Program-made: the position numbers and the translations under genes | Part shown: in pieces, positions 1-7,340 of the stretch | How the letters are laid out: every line of letters begins with the position of its first letter | Position numbering within the stretch: the stretch's first letter is position 1 | The notes under the pieces: generated by a model | Database searches by the model: none | Seen by the model: the letters and a program-made list of their open reading frames with translations, nothing else | Told to the model about the DNA's origin: nothing | Assembly: GCA_016302435.1 (NCBI GenBank) | Contig: JAEDNQ010000052.1 | Location: 1-13,220 of the forward strand | From: Bacteroidaceae bacterium | GTDB lineage: Bacteria; Bacteroidota; Bacteroidia; Bacteroidales; Bacteroidaceae | Direction of reading: 5' to 3' | Length of the DNA stretch: 13,220 nucleotides

Positions 1-76
1 CTCAAGCATCAAGTGTTAGGCACACCATAGAAGCAAATTTCTCATCCTTATCTTCCAATCCTCCCCAAACCGCACC

Positions 77-2233
77 ATGACCTCACTCACAAACAAAGGC
101 AATGAGACATCCATAGATATATGCAACTGGGCAAAACTACAATGCCCTCGCCGCCTCATTGTCCCCTTACTTTTCCTTCTTACATGCGCCACGGCTCAAG
201 GGCAGACAAAGCCAGAGACTGGCACCGCATGGGAGGACGTTGTAGAGATAATGAGCGAATGCATGGATGAGGATGTGATGGAGGAGGACATGATGGAGGA
301 GCTGTATGAGACTTTCCGCAATCCCATAGACATAAACAGGGCAACAGAGGAACAGCTGAAGCAACTGCCATTCTTGACAGACGAACAGGCAAAGGACATC
401 TTAGACTATATAGCCAAAAACGGAGAGATGCAGACGCTGGGCGAGATGATGATGGTGCCTTCGCTCTTCACCACACAACGGATGCTGCTGCGTCATTTCT
501 TGACAATACACCACAAAGACAATAATACCCTGCCTGCCACAGGAGATATGCTGAGGAACAGCAGACACGAGCTGGCATGGAGCACAGGCATACCGCTATA
601 CACGAAGGCTGGATACAGACATGTGGATGCATATATACTGGAGAAGTCGCCCAATAAGGTATACAGGGGAGACCGCTTCCGACACTCCCTGCGCTATGCC
701 ATGCAAGCCACAGACCACCTGAGCGCCGGACTTCAGATGGAGAAGGATGCGGGAGAGACTGGCGTAGACTACTGGGCAGGACATGTCATGGCGAAGAATG
801 TACGGCTATGGGGCAACGTGGTTCTGAAGAAGGCTGTGGCAGGATGCTATAAGATAAGTTTTGGCAAAGGGCTGGCAGTAAACACATCCGCCAAACTGGG
901 CAAGATGATGATGATGACCTCGCTGGACAGGATGGACAAAGGTATTTCGCCCCACTCGTCGATGTCAGAGACAGGCTATTTCAGAGGAGCAGCGGCAACG
1001 CTGCAGTCCGGCCAATGGGAACTGTCGGCATACGCCTCATACCGTCCGGCGGACGCCACCATAAGGAGTGACTCCACTGGCATCACCTCGCTAAAGACAG
1101 ACGGCTTACACCGCACACTGCTCGAACGCTCAAAACGCGGCAACATACACATCACCGACTTCGGTGCCAACATCCACTGGGGCATCACACCGCTGCAACT
1201 CTCAGCCACCCTCGCCTACACATCCTTCAGTCTCCCTCTGTCACCCACATTCAACACTGAAGCAAGCGCCTACCGAAGATATAACTCACGAGGCAGGCGC
1301 TTTGTCGTTGGCAGCATAGCTTACTCATGGAGATGCAGAGCCTTGACCTTGAGCGGAGAGACTGCCTTGAGCAACACAGATAAACAAAACGGCTGGGCTA
1401 CTCTCAACTGCATAAGATGGAAGGTCAACTCCTCCAATACTCTCTCGCTCATCGGCCGATATTACGAAGCACAGTTCAACAGCATCAACGGCAAGGCCTT
1501 CGGCGAAAATGCCTTGGTACAAAATGAGGCAGGGGCTATGGTGGGATGGTCGTCGCGCGCTCTGCGCAACATTGTCCTTGACGCACATGCTGACATGATG
1601 TATTTTCCATGGAAGAAGAGCGGTGTGTCGACCAGCTCTTACGCGTCTGAGGTGATGGTGCAGGCGGTATACTCAGCTTCTGCATCTACCAGCATGAGCG
1701 TAAGGTACAAGTGCAAGGCGAAGCAGAAGGACATCAAGGTGGACTATGGCTCCAAGGAAAAGGTATATCTCGGATGGCGCACATCACATAGCGTGAAATG
1801 CCAACTGACACACCAGCCATCCTCCTCTTTTCTGCTTCGCGCCACAGCTCTCGCCACTCATGTCACTACAAGCCATAGCCCCTCCCACAGCGGATGGAGC
1901 ATCGGGGGGAACATGAGATGGAGCAACTCACGCGTCAGACGATGGGTGAGCTTATCCTCCACCCTATTCTTCACCGACAGCTATGAGGCAAGGCTCTACG
2001 GATATGAGACCAACCTGCCCTATACTTTCTCTTCGTCCTCCTACTTCTACAAGGGCACACGCATAGCCCTCGCCGCTTCGGTGCCCTTCTTCCGGCGACA
2101 CCTCACTCTCAACGCCAAGATAGCCTCAACCATCTATTTCGACCGAAAGAGCATAGGAACTGCACTTGAGGAAATAAGGTCGAACCACCGCGAAGACATG
2201 CAGCTCCAAGCTATATGGAGATTGGGAAAGTGA
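77..2233 (+). CDS. Exported helix-hairpin-helix (ComEA-like) protein with a probable outer-membrane beta-barrel
   Basis: 718 residues starting at ATG 77, the only early Met and placed just before the signal sequence. An Arg-Arg pair at 25-26 is followed by a hydrophobic stretch (about 27-38) and an A-x-A site near 38-40, so signal peptidase I cleavage is likely. LLTC at 34-37 resembles a lipobox but has Thr at -1, so a lipoprotein is less likely. Residues about 55-80 are rich in Met, Glu and Asp. Residues about 82-132 carry the helix-hairpin-helix signature (NPIDINRATEEQLKQLP, then a second helical unit ending near MMMVPSLF), the fold of ComEA-type DNA-binding domains. Residues about 150-718 show alternating polar and hydrophobic strands rich in Ser, Tyr, Arg and Trp, as in outer-membrane barrels. 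The barrel is inferred from composition and strand periodicity. Exported HhH-plus-barrel proteins of about 700 residues are common in Bacteroidetes and, as far as I know, have no established function. A role in DNA uptake is possible but unproven. No promoter of the TAnnTTTG type is visible in the 76 bases upstream. Confidence 0.85.
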   Translation: MTSLTNKGNETSIDICNWAKLQCPRRLIVPLLFLLTCATAQGQTKPETGTAWEDVVEIMSECMDEDVMEEDMMEELYETFRNPIDINRATEEQLKQLPFLTDEQAKDILDYIAKNGEMQTLGEMMMVPSLFTTQRMLLRHFLTIHHKDNNTLPATGDMLRNSRHELAWSTGIPLYTKAGYRHVDAYILEKSPNKVYRGDRFRHSLRYAMQATDHLSAGLQMEKDAGETGVDYWAGHVMAKNVRLWGNVVLKKAVAGCYKISFGKGLAVNTSAKLGKMMMMTSLDRMDKGISPHSSMSETGYFRGAAATLQSGQWELSAYASYRPADATIRSDSTGITSLKTDGLHRTLLERSKRGNIHITDFGANIHWGITPLQLSATLAYTSFSLPLSPTFNTEASAYRRYNSRGRRFVVGSIAYSWRCRALTLSGETALSNTDKQNGWATLNCIRWKVNSSNTLSLIGRYYEAQFNSINGKAFGENALVQNEAGAMVGWSSRALRNIVLDAHADMMYFPWKKSGVSTSSYASEVMVQAVYSASASTSMSVRYKCKAKQKDIKVDYGSKEKVYLGWRTSHSVKCQLTHQPSSSFLLRATALATHVTTSHSPSHSGWSIGGNMRWSNSRVRRWVSLSSTLFFTDSYEARLYGYETNLPYTFSSSSYFYKGTRIALAASVPFFRRHLTLNAKIASTIYFDRKSIGTALEEIRSNHREDMQLQAIWRLGK

Positions 2234-2285
2234 GGGAAAAGAGAAGAAACAGCACTGTGTTTTCACAAAATACGGGGATTCTGGC

Positions 2286-2315
2286 ATTGTATTTCAATTA
2301 TTCTTGCTATCTTTG
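2286..2315 (+). promoter_or_regulatory. Bacteroidetes-type promoter for the GT9 gene
   Basis: TATCTTTG at 2308-2315 matches the Bacteroidetes -7 consensus TAnnTTTG exactly. ATTG at 2286-2289, 18 bases upstream, fits the -33 TTTG element. Transcription would begin near 2319, giving a leader of about 75-85 bases to the preferred start of the glycosyltransferase. The site lies in the 160-base gap after the barrel gene, so the GT9 and acyltransferase genes probably form their own transcription unit. Confidence 0.7.
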
Positions 2316-2402
2316 CATATAGTTATGGATGGCGCCAATAAATGCGGTGTCCCAGACTTGTTCCTTTACAAATACAATAACCCACCTATACCAATGAGTT
2401 CT

Positions 2403-3464
2403 ATGTCAATAAAGAAACTGCTCATAATGAGATTCAGCGCTATGGGAGATGTCGCCATGACAGTGCCCGTGCTGAATGCTCTGGCCACACAAAACCCTCA
2501 TCTGCGCATCACCATGTTGACACGCCACCGCTTCGTCCCAATGTTCGAGTGGCTACCTTCCAACGTTGTGGTGAGGGGCGTCGACTTGTCCAAGTACGAT
2601 GGCATCATGGGCATCACACGCCTTTTCCGCGAACTCAAGGAATATGACTTCGACGCTGTGGCTGACCTGCACGACGTGCTCCGAACAAAATATCTGCGCG
2701 CCTGTTTCCGAATGGCAGGCACACGCATTGCCGTGATAGACAAAGGCCGCAAGGAGAAGCGCGAACTGACGGGATGTGGCCAGACGCATGCTCCGCTCAA
2801 GAAGATGACGGAGAGATACGTGGAGGTGTTCAAGCAGCTCGACCTTGCATGCGACCTGAGCGACACGACCGCCATCGACACCAAGCACGAGGATTTCTCG
2901 CTCGTAAACAACGTCATGGGAACCAAGCAGGAGGGACAGAAATGGATAGGTGTTGCGCCTTTTGCTGCTCACGACCAGAAGGTATATCCCCTCTACAAAA
3001 CGCACGAGGTCATCAACCTCCTTGCCGACAAGGGATACAAGCTGGCACTGTTTGGCGCCGGCGACAAGGAGAAAAGCATACTCGCACAATGGGAAGCGGA
3101 ATATACGCCTGTCGGACGCGAAGGAGAGCCAGGAGCTATCATCTGCACCTGTGGAAAGCTAGGTGGCTTGCGCAATGAGATGCTCCTCATGTCAAAGCTC
3201 GACCTTATGATATCCATGGACTCTGCCAACATGCACTTAGCTTCCATCTTCAATACGCCAGTGCTCTCCATCTGGGGTGCCACACACCCCAAGGCCGGCT
3301 TCACTGGATTCGGACAGAGGGAGGACAGCATACTGCAGCTCGATCTGCCATGCCGACCTTGCTCCGTATACGGCAACAAGCCATGCGCCTACGGCGACAT
3401 GCGTTGCATGAATATCTCTTCGGCTGACGTGGTGGCAAAGGCGGAAGAGATGATAAGGTCATAG
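2403..3464 (+). CDS. Glycosyltransferase family 9 (heptosyltransferase-like) protein
   Basis: 353 residues from ATG 2403. The frame is open back to TTG 2304, with in-frame ATGs at 2325 and 2394. I chose 2403 because the GT9 fold begins immediately (MSIKKLLIMRFSAMGD), while TTG 2304 lies upstream of the predicted transcript start. GT9 enzymes transfer heptose or a related sugar from a nucleotide donor to the lipopolysaccharide core on the cytoplasmic face of the inner membrane. Supporting motifs are the N-terminal RFSAMGD (10-16, acceptor domain), APFAAHDQKVYPL (185-197), the donor-site segment MDSANMHLA (272-280) and SIWGATHPKAGF (289-300). Near the C-terminus four Cys residues (317, 320, 328, 335) form a CxxC-like cluster seen in many GT9 members. 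The downstream LpxL-type acyltransferase supports a lipopolysaccharide role. The sugar and acceptor cannot be told from sequence. The gene ends in a 12-base motif that recurs downstream (see repeat). Confidence 0.87.
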   Translation: MSIKKLLIMRFSAMGDVAMTVPVLNALATQNPHLRITMLTRHRFVPMFEWLPSNVVVRGVDLSKYDGIMGITRLFRELKEYDFDAVADLHDVLRTKYLRACFRMAGTRIAVIDKGRKEKRELTGCGQTHAPLKKMTERYVEVFKQLDLACDLSDTTAIDTKHEDFSLVNNVMGTKQEGQKWIGVAPFAAHDQKVYPLYKTHEVINLLADKGYKLALFGAGDKEKSILAQWEAEYTPVGREGEPGAIICTCGKLGGLRNEMLLMSKLDLMISMDSANMHLASIFNTPVLSIWGATHPKAGFTGFGQREDSILQLDLPCRPCSVYGNKPCAYGDMRCMNISSADVVAKAEEMIRS

Positions 3465-3521
3465 ACAATACACTCACACGAGAATGCAATAGACGAAAGG
3501 CGCGCAGACGATAAGGTCATA
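3452..3521 (+). repeat. Pair of 12-base direct repeats spanning the GT9 stop codon
   Basis: GATAAGGTCATA occurs at 3452-3463, covering the last GT9 codons and most of the stop, and again at 3510-3521. Each copy is followed after a few bases by CACTCA, so this looks like a decayed tandem duplication of about 58 bases. The 92-base gap to the next gene holds no TAnnTTTG promoter and no terminator hairpin that I can see. Confidence 0.6.
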
Positions 3522-3556
3522 AGCATAGCACACTCATCAAAAAAAACATTACAACA

Positions 3557-4462
3557 ATGAACAGATACAAACTCTTGAAAGGTTCTCTCTGGCTTGTCAG
3601 CCTACTACCCTTCTGGCTTCTATACGGCATGTCAGACCTCTGCTGCTTTTTCTTAAAGCGCAGATACAGGACAAAGACGGTGAGGCAAAATCTGCAGATG
3701 GCCTTTCCCGAGAAGACGGACAAGGAGAGAAAGGAGATAGAAGAACGCTTCTACCACCAGCTGTGCGACAATTTCGTGGAGACAATAAAGATGCTCTCAA
3801 TGACAGAAAAAGAGTTCAAACGGCGCATGACGTTCAGTGGGCTCGACTACATGAACAATCGTTTTGACGCCGGTCAGCAGTTCTGCTTCCTCTACCTGAG
3901 CCACTTCGGCAACTGGGAGTGGATATCTTCCATCGCACTCCACATGCAGGAAAACAGGAGCAGTGCGCAAATATACCACCACATCTACAACAAACCTGTC
4001 AACCAGCTCTTCTTGCACATACGCAGCCGTTTTGGCGGCATCAACATAGAGATGAAGGAGACATTCAAGCGCATCATACAGATGAAGCGAGAGACAGACA
4101 AGAAGTTCCTCGTAGGATTCATCAGCGACCAGAAGCCAAAGTGGAACAGCATTCACCACTTCGTTCCCTTCCTCCACCAAGAGACGGCAGTGTTCACTGG
4201 AGCGGAACATATAGGACGCAAGGTCGACGCCATCATGATGTACGGACGCATGAGCCGACCAAAGCGAGGATACTACCACTTGGACATGATCCCCATGGAG
4301 GACCACCCCGCCACGGTAGACGAGAATAGCCTCACCGACAGATACTTCGCCCTTCTTGAAGCAGACATAAAGGCTCACCCTGAGATGTGGCTATGGACAC
4401 ATAAGAGATGGAGCCGCACGAAGGAGGAATGGCTCCGAAGACAGAAGCAAGCAAAGAAGTGA
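3557..4462 (+). CDS. Lysophospholipid acyltransferase family protein, LpxL/HtrB-type lipid A acyltransferase
   Basis: 301 residues, near the usual length for this family. The enzyme transfers a secondary acyl chain, normally from acyl-ACP, onto a lipid A precursor at the inner membrane. A hydrophobic N-terminal segment (about 9-33) would anchor it. The catalytic H-x4-E motif is HFGNWE, with His116 and Glu121, in the context LYLSHFGNWEW. DQKP at 191-194 and the C-terminal PEMWLWTHKRW (275-285) match conserved blocks of the LpxL/LpxM family. It follows the GT9 gene by 92 bases in the same direction with no promoter between them, so it is probably co-transcribed. ATG 3557 is preceded by an A-rich stretch and no Shine-Dalgarno, as usual in this phylum. 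Bacteroidetes usually have one such secondary acyltransferase, so LpxL is a fair guess, but acyl position and chain preference are unknown. Confidence 0.87.
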   Translation: MNRYKLLKGSLWLVSLLPFWLLYGMSDLCCFFLKRRYRTKTVRQNLQMAFPEKTDKERKEIEERFYHQLCDNFVETIKMLSMTEKEFKRRMTFSGLDYMNNRFDAGQQFCFLYLSHFGNWEWISSIALHMQENRSSAQIYHHIYNKPVNQLFLHIRSRFGGINIEMKETFKRIIQMKRETDKKFLVGFISDQKPKWNSIHHFVPFLHQETAVFTGAEHIGRKVDAIMMYGRMSRPKRGYYHLDMIPMEDHPATVDENSLTDRYFALLEADIKAHPEMWLWTHKRWSRTKEEWLRRQKQAKK

Positions 4463-4474
4463 GAAAAAGAGAAA

Positions 4475-4506
4475 AACCGCTGCCTTCCTTTCGGATGGTA
4501 GCGGTT
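4475..4506. terminator. Terminator hairpin between convergent genes
   Basis: AACCGCTGCC (4475-4484) pairs with GGTAGCGGTT (4497-4506): a 10-bp stem with one G-T pair and a 12-base loop. Read on the minus strand it is followed by a T-rich run (complement of 4461-4474, with two runs of five T's), so it is a good terminator for rpsO. On the plus strand the tail (GTCTCTTTC) is weaker, but it may also end the acyltransferase transcript. Confidence 0.75.
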
Positions 4507-4536
4507 GTCTCTTTCTTGCAGGTTCGCGCAAGCGAA

Positions 4537-4806
4537 TTACTTACGGAGTCCGAGAGCCTTGATTATGGCACGGTAGCGGTTGATGTCCTTCTTCTTGAGG
4601 TAAGAGAGGAAACGACGGCGCTGACCTACGAGCTTCACGAGGGCGCGGTTTGTGGCGTAGTCCTTGTGGTTGGCCTTAACGTGCTCTGTGAGGTGCTGGA
4701 TACGATAAGTGAGAAGTGCAATCTGGCTCTCGCAAGAACCTGTGTCTGTAGCAGAGGCACCATACTGTGCGAAGATCTCTGCCTTCTTTGCTGAATCTAA
4801 GTACAT
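4537..4806 (-). CDS. rpsO: 30S ribosomal protein S15
   Basis: 89 residues, exactly the usual S15 length. S15 binds 16S rRNA at the central-domain three-way junction early in 30S assembly. The protein is recognisable throughout: DTGSCESQIALLTYRIQHLTEHV (the conserved DTGS-E-Q block, about 21-43), the rRNA-contacting HKDYATNRAL (47-56), LVGQRRRFLSYLKKKD (59-74) and the C-terminal Y-x-I-I-x-x-LGLRK. The start is ATG at 4806-4804 on the minus strand, preceded by an A/T-rich leader. It is transcribed divergently from typA, with its promoter at 4900-4907, and its 3' end faces the acyltransferase gene across a shared terminator. Autoregulation through the leader mRNA is common for S15 in other bacteria; the leader here is about 89 bases long and contains hairpins and palindromes. 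Confidence 0.97.
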   Translation of the reverse strand: MYLDSAKKAEIFAQYGASATDTGSCESQIALLTYRIQHLTEHVKANHKDYATNRALVKLVGQRRRFLSYLKKKDINRYRAIIKALGLRK

Positions 4807-4895
4807 GTTTGTTTGTATTATATATAAATATTAATAATGTGTTGTCTGACGCGCCAGTATTCTATTCAGCTGAATGGCCTGCTCGCCAGAAATCG
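4807..4895 (-). promoter_or_regulatory. rpsO 5' leader with hairpin-forming segments (possible S15 autoregulatory element)
   Basis: The leader between the predicted rpsO start site and its ATG contains three structured elements in RNA sense. The first is TGGC-GAGCAG-GCCA (4888-4875). The second is a perfect 12-base palindrome ATTCAGCTGAAT (4875-4864). The third is CTGG-CGCG-TCAG (4857-4846). CTGGCG occurs twice. The last 40 bases before the ATG are almost all A/T and unstructured. S15 represses its own translation through leader structures in several lineages, so this is a plausible site, but the fold and its function are inference. Confidence 0.4.
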
Positions 4896-4923
4896 GGTGC
4901 AAAGGTACGACAAACTTTGCACC
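4896..4923. repeat. 9-bp inverted repeat GGTGCAAAG / CTTTGCACC over the rpsO promoter
   Basis: GGTGCAAAG at 4896-4904 and CTTTGCACC at 4915-4923 are perfect reverse complements separated by 10 bases. The left arm includes part of the rpsO -7 element. A third copy of TTTGCACC lies at 5049-5056 in the typA promoter. It could be an operator, a pair of facing promoter elements, or chance reuse of the promoter-associated TTTGCA string. Confidence 0.55.
4900..4907 (-). promoter_or_regulatory. rpsO promoter, -7 element
   Basis: The minus strand reads TACCTTTG, an exact match to TAnnTTTG, followed by CACCCGATTT. No clear TTTG is present at -33; that position is T-rich (complement of 4925-4930). Transcription would start near 4895. 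The element overlaps the left arm of a 9-bp inverted repeat (4896-4923). Confidence 0.65.
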
Positions 4924-5044
4924 TGAAAAAATTTTCAAGCATAAAATTGTGTTGCAGCTTTCAAAATGGGCTGATAAAGGTCGAATATGAGCTCTCTCAA
5001 CATACATTTTTTATAAACACTCTTTTCTTTTCAACGAAAATACC

Positions 5045-5052
5045 TAACTTTG
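5045..5052 (+). promoter_or_regulatory. typA promoter, -7 element
   Basis: TAACTTTG matches TAnnTTTG exactly and is followed by CACCCGATTT, the same initial sequence as the divergent rpsO promoter. The -33 region (about 5021-5030) is T-rich without a clean TTTG. Transcription would start near 5057, about 20 bases before the typA ATG. The 138 bases between the two divergent -7 elements hold no other gene that I can support. Confidence 0.65.
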
Positions 5053-5076
5053 CACCCGATTTATAAAAATTCCCAC

Positions 5077-6882
5077 ATGCAAGATATCAGAAACATCGCA
5101 ATCATTGCACACGTCGACCACGGAAAGACAACACTGGTCGACAAGATGTTGCTCGCTGGCAACCTCTTCCGCGAGAACCAGCAGACAGGCGACCTCATAT
5201 TGGATAACAACGAGCTGGAACGTGAGCGCGGCATAACTATCCTCTCAAAGAATGTCTCAATAAACTACAAAGGTACAAAGATCAACGTCATCGACACTCC
5301 GGGGCACTCCGACTTCGGAGGCGAGGTGGAACGAGTGCTCAACATGGCTGACGGATGTATCCTGCTCGTCGATGCCTTTGAAGGACCTATGCCTCAGACA
5401 CGATTTGTGTTGCAAAAGGCTCTCGAGATAGGCCTCAAGCCTGTTGTCGTCGTCAACAAGGTGGACAAACCCAACTGCCGACCAGAGGAGGTCTACGAAA
5501 TGGTCTTCGACCTCATGTGCTCGCTCAACGCCACAGAGGAACAGCTCGACTTCCCCGTCGTATACGGTTCGGCCAAAATGGGATGGATGGGACCTGACTA
5601 TGACAAACCCACAAACGACATAACTTATCTGCTCGACGTCATCATCGACAACATACCAGCCCCCCAACAGATAGAGGGCACACCTCAGATGCTCATCACA
5701 TCGCTCGACTACTCTACCTACACAGGACGCATAGCCGTGGGAAGAGTGCACAGAGGATGCCTCAAGTCGGGACAGAACATCTCCATCGTACACCGCAACG
5801 GCACTGTGGAGAAAACAAAAATCAAGGAACTGCACACCTTTGAGGGCATGGGACATAGAGCCACGGAGGAAGTGTGCTCAGGAGACATTTGCGCCGTCAT
5901 CGGACTCAGCAACTTCGAAATCGGCGACACCATCTGCGACTTCGAGACTCCTGAAGCCATGCCGACCATCTCCATCGACGAACCGACCATGTCGATGCTT
6001 TTCACCATCAACAACTCTCCCTTCTTCGGCAAAGAAGGAAAATTCTGCACCAGCCGCCACATCGGAGACCGACTCTACAAGGAGTTGGAGAAGAACCTCG
6101 CTCTGAGAGTGCAGCTCAAGGAAGGCACCACCGACCAGTGGATAGTCAGCGGACGAGGCGTGCTGCACCTGTCTGTGCTCATCGAGACCATGCGCCGCGA
6201 AGGATATGAGCTCCAGGTCGGACAGCCACAGGTCATCTTCAAAGAGATAGGCGGAGTGAAACACGAACCTATAGAGGAACTCACCATCAATGTGCCCGAA
6301 GAGTTTGCCAGCAAGATGATAGACATGGTCACACGACGCAAGGGAGAGATGACCAGCATGGAGGCACAGGGCGAGAGAGTCAACATAGAGTTTGAGATAC
6401 CATCGAGAGGCATCATCGGACTCCGCACCAACGTGCTCACCGCCAGCCAAGGAGAAGCCATCATGGCACACCGCTTCAAAAACTACCAGCCCTTCAAGGG
6501 CGAAGTGACACGACGCACCAACGGCTCGCTCATAGCCCTCGAGTCTGGCACAGCATTCGCCTATGCCATCGACCACCTTCAGGACAGAGGCAAATTCTTC
6601 ATCTCACCTCAAGACACCGTCTATGCAGGGCAGGTCGTCGGAGAACACGTTCACGAGATTGACCTCGTCATCAACGTGACCAAGGCTAAGCAGCTCACCA
6701 ACGTCAGAGCCAGCGGCACTGACGAAAAAGCACGCATCATACCACCAGTCATCCTCTCTCTCGAAGAGGCTCTGGAGTATATCAAAGCTGACGAATATGT
6801 CGAAGTGACTCCCAAGAGCATGAGAATCCGAAAGATTATCCTCGACCACCTCGAACGCAAGAGAGCCAACCGCGACGAATGA
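5077..6882 (+). CDS. typA: Ribosome-associated translational GTPase TypA/BipA
   Basis: 601 residues from ATG 5077, close to the roughly 607 of E. coli BipA. The frame extends back to TTG 5050, but that codon is inside the promoter and the family starts at MQDIRNIAIIAHVDHGKTT. TypA is an EF-G-like GTPase that binds 70S ribosomes and aids 50S assembly and growth under cold or other stress. GTPase motifs are all present: P-loop AHVDHGKT (11-18), RGITI (51-55), DTPGH (73-77), NKVD (127-130) and GSAK (164-167). The EF-Tu-like domain II follows (about 205-300), then the EF-G-like domains and the BipA-specific C-terminal region with RGIIGLRT and the TNVRASGTDEK segment. The Lys/Arg-rich C-terminus (RKIILDHLERKRANRDE) is typical. 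It is a single-gene unit: its own promoter upstream and a strong terminator 42 bases after the stop. Confidence 0.97.
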   Translation: MQDIRNIAIIAHVDHGKTTLVDKMLLAGNLFRENQQTGDLILDNNELERERGITILSKNVSINYKGTKINVIDTPGHSDFGGEVERVLNMADGCILLVDAFEGPMPQTRFVLQKALEIGLKPVVVVNKVDKPNCRPEEVYEMVFDLMCSLNATEEQLDFPVVYGSAKMGWMGPDYDKPTNDITYLLDVIIDNIPAPQQIEGTPQMLITSLDYSTYTGRIAVGRVHRGCLKSGQNISIVHRNGTVEKTKIKELHTFEGMGHRATEEVCSGDICAVIGLSNFEIGDTICDFETPEAMPTISIDEPTMSMLFTINNSPFFGKEGKFCTSRHIGDRLYKELEKNLALRVQLKEGTTDQWIVSGRGVLHLSVLIETMRREGYELQVGQPQVIFKEIGGVKHEPIEELTINVPEEFASKMIDMVTRRKGEMTSMEAQGERVNIEFEIPSRGIIGLRTNVLTASQGEAIMAHRFKNYQPFKGEVTRRTNGSLIALESGTAFAYAIDHLQDRGKFFISPQDTVYAGQVVGEHVHEIDLVINVTKAKQLTNVRASGTDEKARIIPPVILSLEEALEYIKADEYVEVTPKSMRIRKIILDHLERKRANRDE

Positions 6883-6923
6883 TTTTGCAATCTACAGAGT
6901 AAAAAACAGCACTTATAAAGTTC

Positions 6924-6970
6924 AAATCTGCACAATTAACGCTCTAATTGTGCAGATTTTTATTTTTTAT
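6924..6970 (+). terminator. Strong intrinsic terminator after typA
   Basis: AAATCTGCACAATTA (6924-6938) and TAATTGTGCAGATTT (6945-6959) form a perfect 15-bp stem with a 6-base loop ACGCTC, followed by a T-rich tail to 6970. It ends the typA transcript and insulates it from the acpP promoter 36 bases downstream. Confidence 0.92.
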
Positions 6971-7005
6971 AGCAAAAAAATGTTCGCCATTTGAAGAAAA
7001 CTTTA

Positions 7006-7013
7006 TAACTTTG
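7006..7013 (+). promoter_or_regulatory. acpP operon promoter, -7 element
   Basis: TAACTTTG matches TAnnTTTG exactly and is followed by CAGC. At the expected -33 spacing only TTCG (6983-6986) is seen; TTTG at 6990-6993 is too close (12 bases). Transcription would start near 7018, leaving a leader of about 84 bases. The leader's last 40 bases are nearly all A and T, as in other highly expressed Bacteroidetes genes. Confidence 0.65.
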
Positions 7014-7101
7014 CAGCTGAAACGTGTAGAAAGGCACATTTGCGTGTGACATCGCACAGAAAAAGAAATAACAATAATATTAACAATTAAAATTTACAAT
7101 T

Positions 7102-7338
7102 ATGTCTGAAATTGAATCAAGAGTTAAATCAATCATCGTTGAGAAGCTCAACGTTGACGAAGCAGAAGTAAAGCCAGAAGCATCTTTCACAAACGACCTC
7201 GGTGCTGACTCACTCGACACTGTTGAGCTCATCATGGAGTTCGAGAAGGCTTTCGGTATCAACATTCCAGACGACCAGGCTGAGAAGATTGCTACTGTAG
7301 GTGACGCTATCGCTTACATCGAAGCTAACGCTAAGTAA
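7102..7338 (+). CDS. acpP: Acyl carrier protein
   Basis: 78 residues, the standard ACP length, small and acidic. It carries growing acyl chains on a 4'-phosphopantetheine arm during type II fatty acid synthesis and donates acyl groups to lipid A and phospholipid acyltransferases. The attachment site is Ser37 in GADSLDTVEL, the canonical DSL motif, flanked by helix II (LIMEFEKAFG). The start is ATG 7102 after an A-rich leader. It lies 2 bases upstream of fabF and is the first gene of the run acpP-fabF-rnc, so it is translated from an abundant polycistronic message. Its codons are more T-ending (GCT, GGT, GAC/GTT mix) than those of the envelope genes in this window, consistent with high expression. 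Confidence 0.98.
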   Translation: MSEIESRVKSIIVEKLNVDEAEVKPEASFTNDLGADSLDTVELIMEFEKAFGINIPDDQAEKIATVGDAIAYIEANAK

Positions 7339-7340
7339 TT

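Noticed and set aside
904..918. ATG trinucleotide run in the barrel gene (four Met codons in a row)
   Set aside because: Too short to suggest phase variation, and a trinucleotide repeat would not shift frame.
2234..2290. TGTG-TTTT-CACA mini-hairpin after the barrel gene
   Set aside because: Only 4 bp of stem and no T run after it; not a believable terminator.
2774..3178. 134-codon plus-strand frame inside the GT9 gene
   Set aside because: Out-of-frame shadow of a well-supported GT9 coding region; low-complexity, Arg-rich translation.
4767..5066. 99-codon plus-strand open frame across the rpsO-typA gap
   Set aside because: It overlaps the rpsO start and both divergent promoters, and its translation resembles no family and has no coding-like composition.
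5878..6576. Long minus-strand frame (232 codons) opposite typA
   Set aside because: Antisense shadow produced by the codon bias of typA; no recognisable protein and no promoter.
7030..7060. Possible structure in the acpP leader (TGCG/CGCA, CACA/TGTG pairings)
   Set aside because: Stems of only 4 bp with alternative pairings; nothing distinguishes this from chance.
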